DNA of 64,000 nt from Rhodanobacter soli (GTDB lineage: Bacteria > Pseudomonadota > Gammaproteobacteria > Xanthomonadales > Rhodanobacteraceae), in NCBI RefSeq assembly GCF_040548735.1, contig NZ_JBEPSD010000001.1, forward strand, positions 62,001-126,000. The letters are read 5' to 3'. The notes under the pieces were generated by a model that was not told the DNA's origin, searched no databases, and saw only the letters and a list, made by a program, of their open reading frames with translations. A program made the translations under genes and the position numbers. Every line of letters begins with the position of its first letter. Position 1 is the stretch's first letter. Shown here in pieces: positions 19,094-27,380 of this stretch.

Positions 19094-21802
19094 ATGACGA
19101 AACACGGGATGCGACCGGACAGGGATGCCCCGCCAGTTGCCGCAGTGCGCGTCCGCATGGCCGTGCTGATGCTGTTCGCCTGCGCATGCGGTGCCGGCAC
19201 GGCTGCGGCGACCACCACGCAGACGCTCGCGACAGGCTGGCGTTTCCGCCTCGCACCCGGATCGGCCGCCGCGCAGGCGCATCCGGAAGCGGTGGCATGG
19301 CGTGCCGCCCACGTGCCGGGCAGCGTGCAGACCGATCTGCTGGCCGCCGGTGCGATCGGCGATCCGTTCCATCGCGACAACGAAGCCTCATTGCAGTGGA
19401 TCGGCCTGGCCGATTGGCAATATCAACTGCCGCTCGCGATCGATGCGACAACGCTGCGGCATGCTCATGTCGAACTCGTTTTCGACGGTCTGGATACCTT
19501 CGCGGACGTCTCGCTCAATGGCCACCCGCTGCTGACCGCCGACAACATGTTCCGGCGCTGGCGCGTGCCGGTGAAAAACATGCTGCAGGCTGGCAGCAAC
19601 ACCCTGCTGGTCACCCTGCATTCGCCGATCACCCGGCTGCAGCCCTGGCTGCTGAGGCAACCGTATGCGTTGCCGGGCGAATTCGACTCCGCATTCGGCG
19701 ACGAGCCGAAAGGCAAGCAGACGTCCAACTACGTGCGCAAGGCCAACTACCAGTACGGCTGGGACTGGGGGCCGCGCTACGTCACCGAGGGCATCTGGCA
19801 GCCGGTGCGCCTGGAAACCTGGGACGACCTGCGGCTGGCGGATGTCCACATCGTCCAGCAGCATGTCGATGCGGACGTCGCGCAACTGCTGGCGCAATTC
19901 GACATCCATGCCGACCACGCCGGCAAGGCCCAACTGCGGCTGACCTGGAGCGCGCCGGACGGCAGCCGCCGCAACGTGATGCAGGAGGCCTCGCTGGAAG
20001 CAGGCGACAACCGCCTCGACCTGCCGCTGCGCATCGAACGCCCGCAGCGCTGGTGGCCTGCCGGCTACGGTGCGCCGAATCTCTACCATTTCCACGCCGA
20101 AGTGGTCGTCGCGGGCAAGGTCGTCGCCAGCATCGAGCGCGATACCGGCCTGCGCAGCGTGGAACTGCGGCGTCAGCGCGATCGCTGGGGCCGCAGCTTC
20201 GCCTTCGTGGTCAACGGCGTGCCTGTCTTCGCCAAGGGCGCCAACCTGATTCCGTTCGACAGTTTTCCCGAGCGCGTCACCGAGGCGCGCATGCGGCAGG
20301 TCCTGCAGTCCGCGCGCAACGCCAACATGAACATGCTGCGCGTATGGGGCGGCGGCTACTACCAGAGCGATGCGTTCTACGCGATGGCCGACCGGCTCGG
20401 CCTGATGATCTGGCAGGACTTCATGTTCGGGGGAGCGGTGCCGCCTTACGACACGGCATTCCGCGAGAACACGCGGATCGAGGCGACTGAACAGGTCATG
20501 CGCCTGCGCGACCACCCCAGCATCGTGCTGTGGTGCGGCAACAACGAGGTGCAGACGGGCTGGGAATCCTGGCCCGACCGGAAGAAGTTTGCGCAAGCCA
20601 TCGGGCCGGCCGAACGCGCGCGCGTCGAGAAGGGCATGCGCACCCTGTTCGGCGAAACGCTGCGCGGCGTGGTGCAGCGCTACACGCCGGACGTACCGTA
20701 CTGGGCCAGTTCGCCGAGCACGGATTTCGACGGACCGGCCAACGTGCCGGATGACGGCGACATGCACGTGTGGGATGTCTGGGCGGGCTCCGCGCCGATC
20801 GAGGACTACCTGAAGACCACGCCGCGATTCCAGTCCGAATACGGCCTGCAGTCGTTCCCGGCGATGGCGACGATCCGCAGCTTTGCCGCGCCCGCCGACC
20901 TGTCGACGGATTCGCCGGTGATGCGCGCGCACCAGAAGTTCGACGGCGGCAATGGCAACCAGCGCCTGCTGTTCTACATCCGCAAGTACTACGGCGAGCC
21001 GAAGGATTTCGCCTCCTTCGTCTACCTCAGCCAGGTGATGCAGGCGGAGGGCATCGAGCTGGCCGCCGACCACCTGCGCAGCGCGCGGCCGCAAAGCATG
21101 GGCTCGCTCTACTGGCAGCTCAACGATGTCTGGCCTGGCGCCTCGTGGTCCAGCATGGATTACTTCGGCCGATGGAAGGCGCTGCAGTTCCACGCGCGCC
21201 GTTTCTATGCACCGGTACGGGTGGCGCCGATCCGTCGCGACGGACGCACCGACGTGTTCCTGATTTCCGATCGGACCACGCCGTTTGACGCGCAGCTGCG
21301 CACGCGCGTGATGGACGTGGATGGGCGGCTTCTGCACGAAAACACCGAACCCGTGCAGATGCCCCCGCTGGCCAGCATCCGCGCTGCCGAGCTGGCCGAT
21401 GCGGCGCTGCTGCAGGGCGCCGATCCGCATCGCAGCTTCGCGGTGTTCGAGCTGGTCGAGCAGGGCAGGCCAGTGTCACGTCACCTGTTGTATTTCGAGC
21501 CCGCGCTGACGCTGCAGTTGCCTGATCCCGACCTGCATGCCGAGCTTGCCGACAGCGGTCACGGTATCGTGCTGAGCGTGCGCGCGAAGCGTCTGGCGCG
21601 CGAGGTCTGGATTGATTTTGGTTCGCTGGATGCGCAGGTTTCCGACAATGCGTTCGACATGCTTCCCGGCGAGCGCATCGAACTGCAGATCATCGGCGCA
21701 ACCAGTATCGCGTCGTTGCGCGACGCACTGCATGTACGTTCGATGTTCGACGCCACCCTACGTCACCGCACACCGACCACCCTGGAGACCGCTCGGCCAT
21801 GA
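19094..21802 (+). CDS. Exported beta-mannosidase, glycoside hydrolase family 2
   Basis: Expected to remove the beta-1,4-linked mannose of mannan or N-glycan cores. The 902-residue protein has a hydrophobic signal segment (about residues 22-40), an N-terminal jelly-roll sugar-binding domain, an Ig-like domain and a TIM barrel. The acid/base glutamate is in VLWCGNNEVQ and the nucleophile in FQSEYGLQS. ATG 19094 is used; ATG 19157 just before the signal segment is an alternative. Its stop overlaps the GH125 start (ATGA), and GH92 follows, so the three enzymes form one mannoside-degrading operon. Confidence 0.92.
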   Translation: MTKHGMRPDRDAPPVAAVRVRMAVLMLFACACGAGTAAATTTQTLATGWRFRLAPGSAAAQAHPEAVAWRAAHVPGSVQTDLLAAGAIGDPFHRDNEASLQWIGLADWQYQLPLAIDATTLRHAHVELVFDGLDTFADVSLNGHPLLTADNMFRRWRVPVKNMLQAGSNTLLVTLHSPITRLQPWLLRQPYALPGEFDSAFGDEPKGKQTSNYVRKANYQYGWDWGPRYVTEGIWQPVRLETWDDLRLADVHIVQQHVDADVAQLLAQFDIHADHAGKAQLRLTWSAPDGSRRNVMQEASLEAGDNRLDLPLRIERPQRWWPAGYGAPNLYHFHAEVVVAGKVVASIERDTGLRSVELRRQRDRWGRSFAFVVNGVPVFAKGANLIPFDSFPERVTEARMRQVLQSARNANMNMLRVWGGGYYQSDAFYAMADRLGLMIWQDFMFGGAVPPYDTAFRENTRIEATEQVMRLRDHPSIVLWCGNNEVQTGWESWPDRKKFAQAIGPAERARVEKGMRTLFGETLRGVVQRYTPDVPYWASSPSTDFDGPANVPDDGDMHVWDVWAGSAPIEDYLKTTPRFQSEYGLQSFPAMATIRSFAAPADLSTDSPVMRAHQKFDGGNGNQRLLFYIRKYYGEPKDFASFVYLSQVMQAEGIELAADHLRSARPQSMGSLYWQLNDVWPGASWSSMDYFGRWKALQFHARRFYAPVRVAPIRRDGRTDVFLISDRTTPFDAQLRTRVMDVDGRLLHENTEPVQMPPLASIRAAELADAALLQGADPHRSFAVFELVEQGRPVSRHLLYFEPALTLQLPDPDLHAELADSGHGIVLSVRAKRLAREVWIDFGSLDAQVSDNAFDMLPGERIELQIIGATSIASLRDALHVRSMFDATLRHRTPTTLETARP

Positions 21803-23238
21803 TCATCTCTCGCCGCTCCCTGCTGAAGCTGATGGCCGGCGCCGCCGGTGGCGTGATGCTGGGACGCGTGCCGATGGCACTGGCTGCGCCGCGCTACGTG
21901 AGCCAGCGTCCGCCGCCCGGCCAGCGCAAGTTCGTCAGCTCGGCCGTGGAAGCGCTGATCGTACGCACCAAGGCGAAGATCGGCGATCCCGAACTGGCCT
22001 GGCTGTTCGAGAACTGCTACCCGAACACGCTGGACACCACGGTGCAACTGGGCAGCCTGCGTGGCAAGCCGGATACCTTCATCGTCACCGGCGACATCGA
22101 TGCAATGTGGTTGCGCGATTCCTCCGCACAGGTGTGGCCGTACGTGCCGTTGGCGGCGCACGATGAACCCCTGCGCCGGCTCTTCCGCGGGCTGATCCGG
22201 CGCCAGGCGCTGTGCATATCGATCGACCCGTACGCCAATGCGTTCCTGCCCGATCCGCAGGCGAAAACGACATTGTCGTGGGCGCAGCAGGACCTCACCG
22301 ACATGCATCCGGGCGTGGCCGAGCGCAAATGGGAGATCGATTCGCTGTGCTATCCGATCCGGCTGGCGCATGCCTACTGGCGCGCCACCGGCGACCGCGA
22401 GCCGTTCGATGACGACTGGCGCGCCGCGATGCGCACGGTGCTGGCTACCTTCCGCGAGCAGCAGCGCAAGCACGGCCGCGGTCCGTACCACTTCCAGCGG
22501 TCATCGGCCAACCCGACCGATACCCAGTTCCTCGACGGCTACGGCAATCCGGCCCGCCCCGTCGGGTTGATCCACGCGATGTTCCGGCCCTCGGACGACG
22601 CCTGCATCTATCCGCTGTCGATCCCCGGCAACCTGTTCGCGGTGAGCTCGCTGCGGCAGTTGGCGGAACTGACGGTGGCGTTGCACGACGACCGCGCTTT
22701 CGCTTCCGGATGCACGGCGCTGGCCGACGAGGTCGAGCAGGCGCTGCAGAAATTCGGCGTGATGCACGACGAGCACGGCAACGCGTTCTGGGCCTATGAA
22801 GTCGATGGTTACGGCAATCAGCTGTTCATGGACGACGCCAACGCGCCGGGTTTGTCGAGCCTGGCCTACCTCGGCTGCTGCCGCAGTGACGATGCGCGCT
22901 ACCGGCGCAGCCGCGAGCTGGCCTGGAGTGCGCGCAATCCGTATTTCTTCCGCGGCCGTGCGGCGCAGGGCATCGGTGGTCCGCACGAGGGCTTGCGCAT
23001 GATCTGGCCGATGTCGATCATCATGCGTGGATTGACCAGCGACGACGGCGGCGAGATCGGCCAGTGTCTGCACTGGTTGAAGACCACCCACGCCGGCGCC
23101 GGCTTCATGCACGAGGCCTTCGATCAGGACGATCCGGCACACTTCACCCGCCCGTGGTTCGCCTGGGCCAATACCCTGTTCGGCGAACTGATCGTGCAAC
23201 TGGCAGCGCAGCGGCCGGAACTGCTGCAGCGCGCCTGA
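21799..23238 (+). CDS. Exo-alpha-1,6-mannosidase, glycoside hydrolase family 125
   Basis: GH125 (former DUF1237) enzymes hydrolyse alpha-1,6-linked mannose with inversion. The 479-residue protein begins with a twin-arginine-like signal (SRRSLLKLMAG, cleaved near residue 29). The family core TGDIDAMWLRDSSAQVWPY (near residue 95) holds catalytic residues. It is translationally coupled to the upstream GH2 gene and lies 28 nt before GH92. Together the three would strip both alpha- and beta-mannose from N-glycans. Confidence 0.92.
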   Translation: MIISRRSLLKLMAGAAGGVMLGRVPMALAAPRYVSQRPPPGQRKFVSSAVEALIVRTKAKIGDPELAWLFENCYPNTLDTTVQLGSLRGKPDTFIVTGDIDAMWLRDSSAQVWPYVPLAAHDEPLRRLFRGLIRRQALCISIDPYANAFLPDPQAKTTLSWAQQDLTDMHPGVAERKWEIDSLCYPIRLAHAYWRATGDREPFDDDWRAAMRTVLATFREQQRKHGRGPYHFQRSSANPTDTQFLDGYGNPARPVGLIHAMFRPSDDACIYPLSIPGNLFAVSSLRQLAELTVALHDDRAFASGCTALADEVEQALQKFGVMHDEHGNAFWAYEVDGYGNQLFMDDANAPGLSSLAYLGCCRSDDARYRRSRELAWSARNPYFFRGRAAQGIGGPHEGLRMIWPMSIIMRGLTSDDGGEIGQCLHWLKTTHAGAGFMHEAFDQDDPAHFTRPWFAWANTLFGELIVQLAAQRPELLQRA

Positions 23239-23266
23239 ATACAGGACTCGCAACGGAGAACGCAGC

Positions 23267-25687
23267 ATGGTGACACGCAGACGTTTCCTGCAGGGAGCAG
23301 CGGCATTGGGCCTGCTCGGCAGCCGGCTCGAACCGCTGGCGGCATTCGCGACGCCCCGTACCGGTGGCGCGGCGTCTCCGGCACCCGAACCCGATGGCTT
23401 CGCGCGGCACGTCGATGTCTTCATCGGCACCGGCGGCCACGGCCACGTCTATCCGGGCGCCACGCTGCCGTTCGGCATGGTGCAGCTCAGCCCGGATACC
23501 AACGACGCGGGCTGGGATGCCTGCTCGGGTTACCACCAGGGCGACGGCTCGATCATGGGTTTTTCGCATACGCACCTGAGCGGCACCGGCGCCAGCGACA
23601 TGCTCGACGTGCTGGTGATGCCAGCGCAGGGCCCGGTGCTTCTGCAGCCCGGCGCCCGCGGCCTGCCGGAGCAGAACTACCGTTCGCGCCACGACGGCGC
23701 CGCCCATGCCGGACTCGCCGCCGACAGCGTGGCGCAGCCCGGGCCAGGCTACCGCTCGCGCTACGACCGCGAACAGGCGCAGCCGGGCTACTACCAGGTG
23801 CACCTGAAGAACCACGACATCGTGGCCGAGCTCACGGCGACACTGCGCGCAGGGCTGCATCGCTACACGTTCCACGGCGGTGGCAGCGGCCACCTGCTGG
23901 TCGATCTCGCGCACGGCTATCACGATGACGCGGCGGTGCCGTGCAAGGTCAGCGATGCGCGGCTGAAACTGATCGGCACCGACACCCTGGTCGGCGAGCG
24001 CCGCGTGCACCAGTGGGCCGGCGGCCGGCACATCCATTTCGCGATGAAGCTGTCGCGCCCGGTCACGCAGGCCACGCTGTACGCCGAGGATGCGGCGCTG
24101 CCCGCCGGCACTACCGAAGCGCACGGCACGCATCTGAAGGCCGCGCTGCACATCGACCACATCGCCAGCGAGCCGCTGCTGGTCAAGGTCGGCATTTCCG
24201 GCGTCGACGTCGCCGGTGCCCTGCGCAATCTCGATGCGGAGATGCCGGGCTGGGATTTCGAGCAGGTGCGCCGCGCCGCCGCGGCATCGTGGGAACGCGA
24301 GCTGGGCCGCATCCGCATCGACGCGGTGTCCGAAGACGTGCGCCGCATCTTCTACACGTCGCTCTACCACACGATGCTCGCGCCGACCCTGTTCAGCGAC
24401 GTCGACGGCCGCTATCGCGGCATGGACCTGGCCGTGCACCAGCTGCCGCAGGGCGCCCACAACTACAGCACCTACTCGCTGTGGGACACCTACCGGGCGC
24501 AGCACCCGCTGCTCACGCTGTACCAGCCGGACCGCGTGCCGGACCTGGTCAACGGCCTGGTGCGGATGGCCGGCGAGAGTCCCGACGGCCCGCCGGTATG
24601 GCCGCTGCAGGGCGTGGAGACCGGCTGCATGATCGGCTACCACTCCGCGGTGGTGGTGGCCGAGGCGCATGCGAAGGGCTTCGCCGGCATCGACTACGCG
24701 GCGGCGTGGCCGCTGTTCCGCAAGCGCGCGATGGACGACGATTACCGCGGCCTGCCGTTCTACCGCAAGCTCGGCTACATCCCCAGCGACAGGGAAGGCG
24801 AGGCGGTCAGCAAGACACTCGAATACGCCTACGACGACTGGGCCGTCGCGCACCTGGCCGACGCCGCCGGCGCGCATGCCGACGCCACGCGGCTGCGCCA
24901 CCGCTCGCGCAACTACCGGCACGTGTTCGACCGCAAGCTGGGCTTCGTGCGGCCGCGCGCCAGCGACGGCCGCTGGCTGGAGCCGTTCGACCCGCGCGGC
25001 ATGGGCCACGCCGCGAAGTGGCGCGACTTCACCGAATCGAACGCGTGGCAGGCGAGCTTCCTCAACCAGCACGACCTGTACGAGTACATGAAACTGTTCG
25101 GCGGCGAGCAGGCGTTCGAGCGCAAGCTGGACGCGCTGTTCAGCACCAGCTCGGCGCTGCCGGCCGACGCGCCACCGGACATCGCCGGCATGGTCGGTCA
25201 GTACGCGCACGGCAACGAGCCCAGCCACCACGTGGCCTATCTGTATGCGTACACCGGCGCGCACCACAAGACGCAGGCCCGCGTGCACATGCTGCTGGAA
25301 AGCATGTACGAAGCGCAGCCGGACGGGCTCGCCGGCAACGAGGACTGCGGCCAGATCAGCGCCTGGTACGTGCTCAGCGCGCTGGGCCTGTACGCGGTCG
25401 ACCCGGTCAGCGCGAACTACGTGTTCGGCAGCCCGCTGGTCGACCGCGCGGAGGTCGAACTCGCCGCCGGGCGCAGGTTGACGGTGCTGGCGCCGGGCAA
25501 CGGGCCGCACAGCCCGTACATCCAGTCGGTCAGCTGGAACGGCCAGCCGTGGAGCCGCAGCTGGATCAGCCACGCCGAATTGGCCACCGGCGGCACCCTG
25601 GTCTTCGAGATGGGCGGCGCGCCGAATACGCAGTTCGGCGCGGCCCCGGCGGACCGGCCACCGTCGTTCGGCAAGGCGGCCGGCTAG
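23267..25687 (+). CDS. Exported alpha-mannosidase, glycoside hydrolase family 92
   Basis: Calcium-dependent exo-alpha-mannosidase (typically alpha-1,2). The 806-residue protein has a Tat signal (TRRRFLQGAAALGLLG). GH92 motifs are FIGTGGHGHVYPGATLPFG, GFSHTHLSGTG, FYTSLYHTMLAPTLF, NEPSHHVAYLYAY and GNEDCGQISAWYVLSALG, the last holding catalytic acids. GGAGAA precedes the ATG. Its TAG stop shares a CTAG palindrome with the stop of the convergent pirin gene. Confidence 0.95.
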   Translation: MVTRRRFLQGAAALGLLGSRLEPLAAFATPRTGGAASPAPEPDGFARHVDVFIGTGGHGHVYPGATLPFGMVQLSPDTNDAGWDACSGYHQGDGSIMGFSHTHLSGTGASDMLDVLVMPAQGPVLLQPGARGLPEQNYRSRHDGAAHAGLAADSVAQPGPGYRSRYDREQAQPGYYQVHLKNHDIVAELTATLRAGLHRYTFHGGGSGHLLVDLAHGYHDDAAVPCKVSDARLKLIGTDTLVGERRVHQWAGGRHIHFAMKLSRPVTQATLYAEDAALPAGTTEAHGTHLKAALHIDHIASEPLLVKVGISGVDVAGALRNLDAEMPGWDFEQVRRAAAASWERELGRIRIDAVSEDVRRIFYTSLYHTMLAPTLFSDVDGRYRGMDLAVHQLPQGAHNYSTYSLWDTYRAQHPLLTLYQPDRVPDLVNGLVRMAGESPDGPPVWPLQGVETGCMIGYHSAVVVAEAHAKGFAGIDYAAAWPLFRKRAMDDDYRGLPFYRKLGYIPSDREGEAVSKTLEYAYDDWAVAHLADAAGAHADATRLRHRSRNYRHVFDRKLGFVRPRASDGRWLEPFDPRGMGHAAKWRDFTESNAWQASFLNQHDLYEYMKLFGGEQAFERKLDALFSTSSALPADAPPDIAGMVGQYAHGNEPSHHVAYLYAYTGAHHKTQARVHMLLESMYEAQPDGLAGNEDCGQISAWYVLSALGLYAVDPVSANYVFGSPLVDRAEVELAAGRRLTVLAPGNGPHSPYIQSVSWNGQPWSRSWISHAELATGGTLVFEMGGAPNTQFGAAPADRPPSFGKAAG

Positions 25688-26385
25688 GGCGCCGTATCGA
25701 CCAGCACCAGTTCGGCGTCCTCGATCGCGCTGATGTGCAACGTCGCCTCGTTGCGGATCGCGGCGCCGTCGCGGGCGTCGAGCTTCACGCCATTGATGTC
25801 CACCTTGCCGGTGGCTGGCACCAGGTAGGCGTAGCGGCCGGAGTCCAGCGCGTACGCGACGCTTTCGCCGGCCTTGAGCGTCGCGCCCAGCACGCGTGCG
25901 TTGGTACGCAGCGGCAGCGCCTCGGTGTCTTCCTTGAAGCCGCTGGCCAGCACCACGAAACGTCCCGAGCGATCGCCCTTGGGGAACGGCCGGGCCCCCC
26001 ACGACGGCGCGCCGCCGTTTTCGTCGGGGATGATCCAGATCTGGAAGATGCGCGTGGTCTCGTTCTCCAGGTTGTACTCGGCGTGGGTGATGCCGCTGCC
26101 CGCGCTCATCACCTGCACGTCGCCGGCCCCGGTGCGGCCTTCATTGCCCAGGTTGTCCTTGTGGCTGATCGCGCCTTCGCGCACGTAGGTGATGATCTCC
26201 ATGTCCGCATGCGGATGCGGCGGAAAGCCGGTCTGCGGCGCGATGGTGTCATCGTTCCATACGCGCAGCGCGCCCCAGCCCATGCGCTTGGCATCGTGGT
26301 AACCGGCGAACGAGAAATGGTGCTTGGCGTCGAGCCAGCCGTGGTCGGCTCCACCCAGGCTGGCGAAGGGTCTGCGTTCAATCAT
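25684..26385 (-). CDS. Pirin family protein (YhhW-like)
   Basis: A 233-residue bicupin metalloprotein; some pirins have quercetin 2,3-dioxygenase activity, but the cellular role is often unclear. The metal ligands lie in FPPHPHADMEIITYV and GSGITHAEYN, the pirin signature. GGGAGAA precedes the ATG at 26385. It is convergent with GH92 and has no evident functional link to it. Confidence 0.92.
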   Translation of the reverse strand: MIERRPFASLGGADHGWLDAKHHFSFAGYHDAKRMGWGALRVWNDDTIAPQTGFPPHPHADMEIITYVREGAISHKDNLGNEGRTGAGDVQVMSAGSGITHAEYNLENETTRIFQIWIIPDENGGAPSWGARPFPKGDRSGRFVVLASGFKEDTEALPLRTNARVLGATLKAGESVAYALDSGRYAYLVPATGKVDINGVKLDARDGAAIRNEATLHISAIEDAELVLVDTAP

Positions 26386-26892
26386 GGTGATTCTCCCGGT
26401 GCTGTGTCGCGCCGGCTGGCGCATGGCCGGCAACATAAGGCCGTGTGCGGCAACTTGAAATGATCGGCGAGGAAACGGATTGTTGCCGGATTGCAAACTG
26501 ACTGCGCTTTGCCGGTTCAGGATCGCCTTCGCGCCTTGCACGGTCTCGCGCGGTGGACGGTGCCTGCCTTGCAGCCATGGTGCTCCAATCCATGACCTTT
26601 GGCCCTTCGGCAGGCGGCTCGGAGCAGCTTAGGCTGATCGTGGCGAACTGGTATGTTTTGCCAGGGCTGGATGTGGTGGAAGGGGAAAATACGGGGACCC
26701 AGCCGACGCTTGAACAATGCCCATTTCGGAATGCCATGGCCTCAGCGCACGACAAGTGCAAGGAAGGGGGCAGTCGGGCCATGGCGGAAACATCGTGACT
26801 GCCTTGAAAATCACTTTGCAAACGAGCCGATCGACGGACGATCGGCAGGCTCACTCGAGTTGAGCCTCTACTGGATAAAATCAGGGAGTTCC
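26386..26892. other. 507-nt intergenic region before the small secreted protein gene
   Basis: No convincing gene is seen. Short open frames on both strands lack family resemblance and ribosome-binding sites. The last ~70 nt form the leader of the 26893 gene and contain a hairpin described separately. Confidence 0.5.
26826..26853 (+). promoter_or_regulatory. Leader hairpin shared by two paralogous genes (copy 1)
   Basis: GCCGATCG (26826-26833) pairs with CGATCGGC (26839-26846) and is followed by AGGCTCA, 46 nt before the ATG of the 26893 gene. The paralogous gene at 45279 has a hairpin also ending GGCAGGCTCA, 47 nt before its ATG. Both leaders also share AATCAGG just before the start codon. 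Role unknown. Confidence 0.5.
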
Positions 26893-27288
26893 ATGAAAAA
26901 CAGCAGGTATCTCAAGATCAACCACCCCAAGCGCCGCGCGGGGTTCTCCCCATGGGGACTGACCATGGCAATCGCCTTGGTTGTCTATGGCACGACGGGA
27001 CTTGCTGCGGTTCACGCGCAAGCCACCGTTGGCAGGGTTTTTGGCTGGGCCCCGGCAGGCGAAACCATCACGGCGCACAGCACATCCGGCATCCGCCGTC
27101 ATGCCAAGGCAAACGCCAAGGGTCGCTACACCATCGGCGCGTTGCCGATGGGGGTCTATGTGGTGACGTTGGAGAAGGACGGGAAAGCCGTCGACACGCG
27201 TTCGAACATCAAGCTCACCGTGGGCGGTGGCGCCGAAGTTGATTTTGCGTGTGCCAACGACCAATGCGCAGCACCGGCAAGCGACTAG
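26893..27288 (+). CDS. Small secreted CarboxypepD_reg-like protein (copy 1 of a paralogous pair)
   Basis: A 131-residue protein with a long signal peptide (hydrophobic stretch about residues 22-42, cleavage after VHAQA). One compact beta-sandwich domain reads VGRVFGWAPAGETI, then KGRYTIGALPMGVYVVTLEKDG. This resembles the N-terminal extension of Oar-like TonB-dependent receptors of xanthomonads, but here it stands alone with no barrel. AGGGAG precedes the ATG. A paralogue lies at 45279-45680, and both share leader hairpin, domain and terminator. Function unknown; a secreted binding or scaffold domain is possible. Confidence 0.75.
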   Translation: MKNSRYLKINHPKRRAGFSPWGLTMAIALVVYGTTGLAAVHAQATVGRVFGWAPAGETITAHSTSGIRRHAKANAKGRYTIGALPMGVYVVTLEKDGKAVDTRSNIKLTVGGGAEVDFACANDQCAAPASD

Positions 27289-27315
27289 CCGGGCCGTAGC
27301 GCCTGTCGCGCCACG

Positions 27316-27347
27316 GCGTGCCCAGTGCTGAAAGGCGCTGGGCACGC
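27316..27347 (+). terminator. Hairpin after the small secreted protein gene (copy 1)
   Basis: GCGTGCCCAGTGC (27316-27328) pairs with GCGCTGGGCACGC (27335-27347) around TGAAAG. The same core with loop TGAGAG follows the paralogous gene at 45806-45835, where a TTTT run is present. Here no T-run follows. Confidence 0.65.
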
Positions 27348-27380
27348 CGCCATCCGCGCGGTTCGCGAGCGGGCATCACC

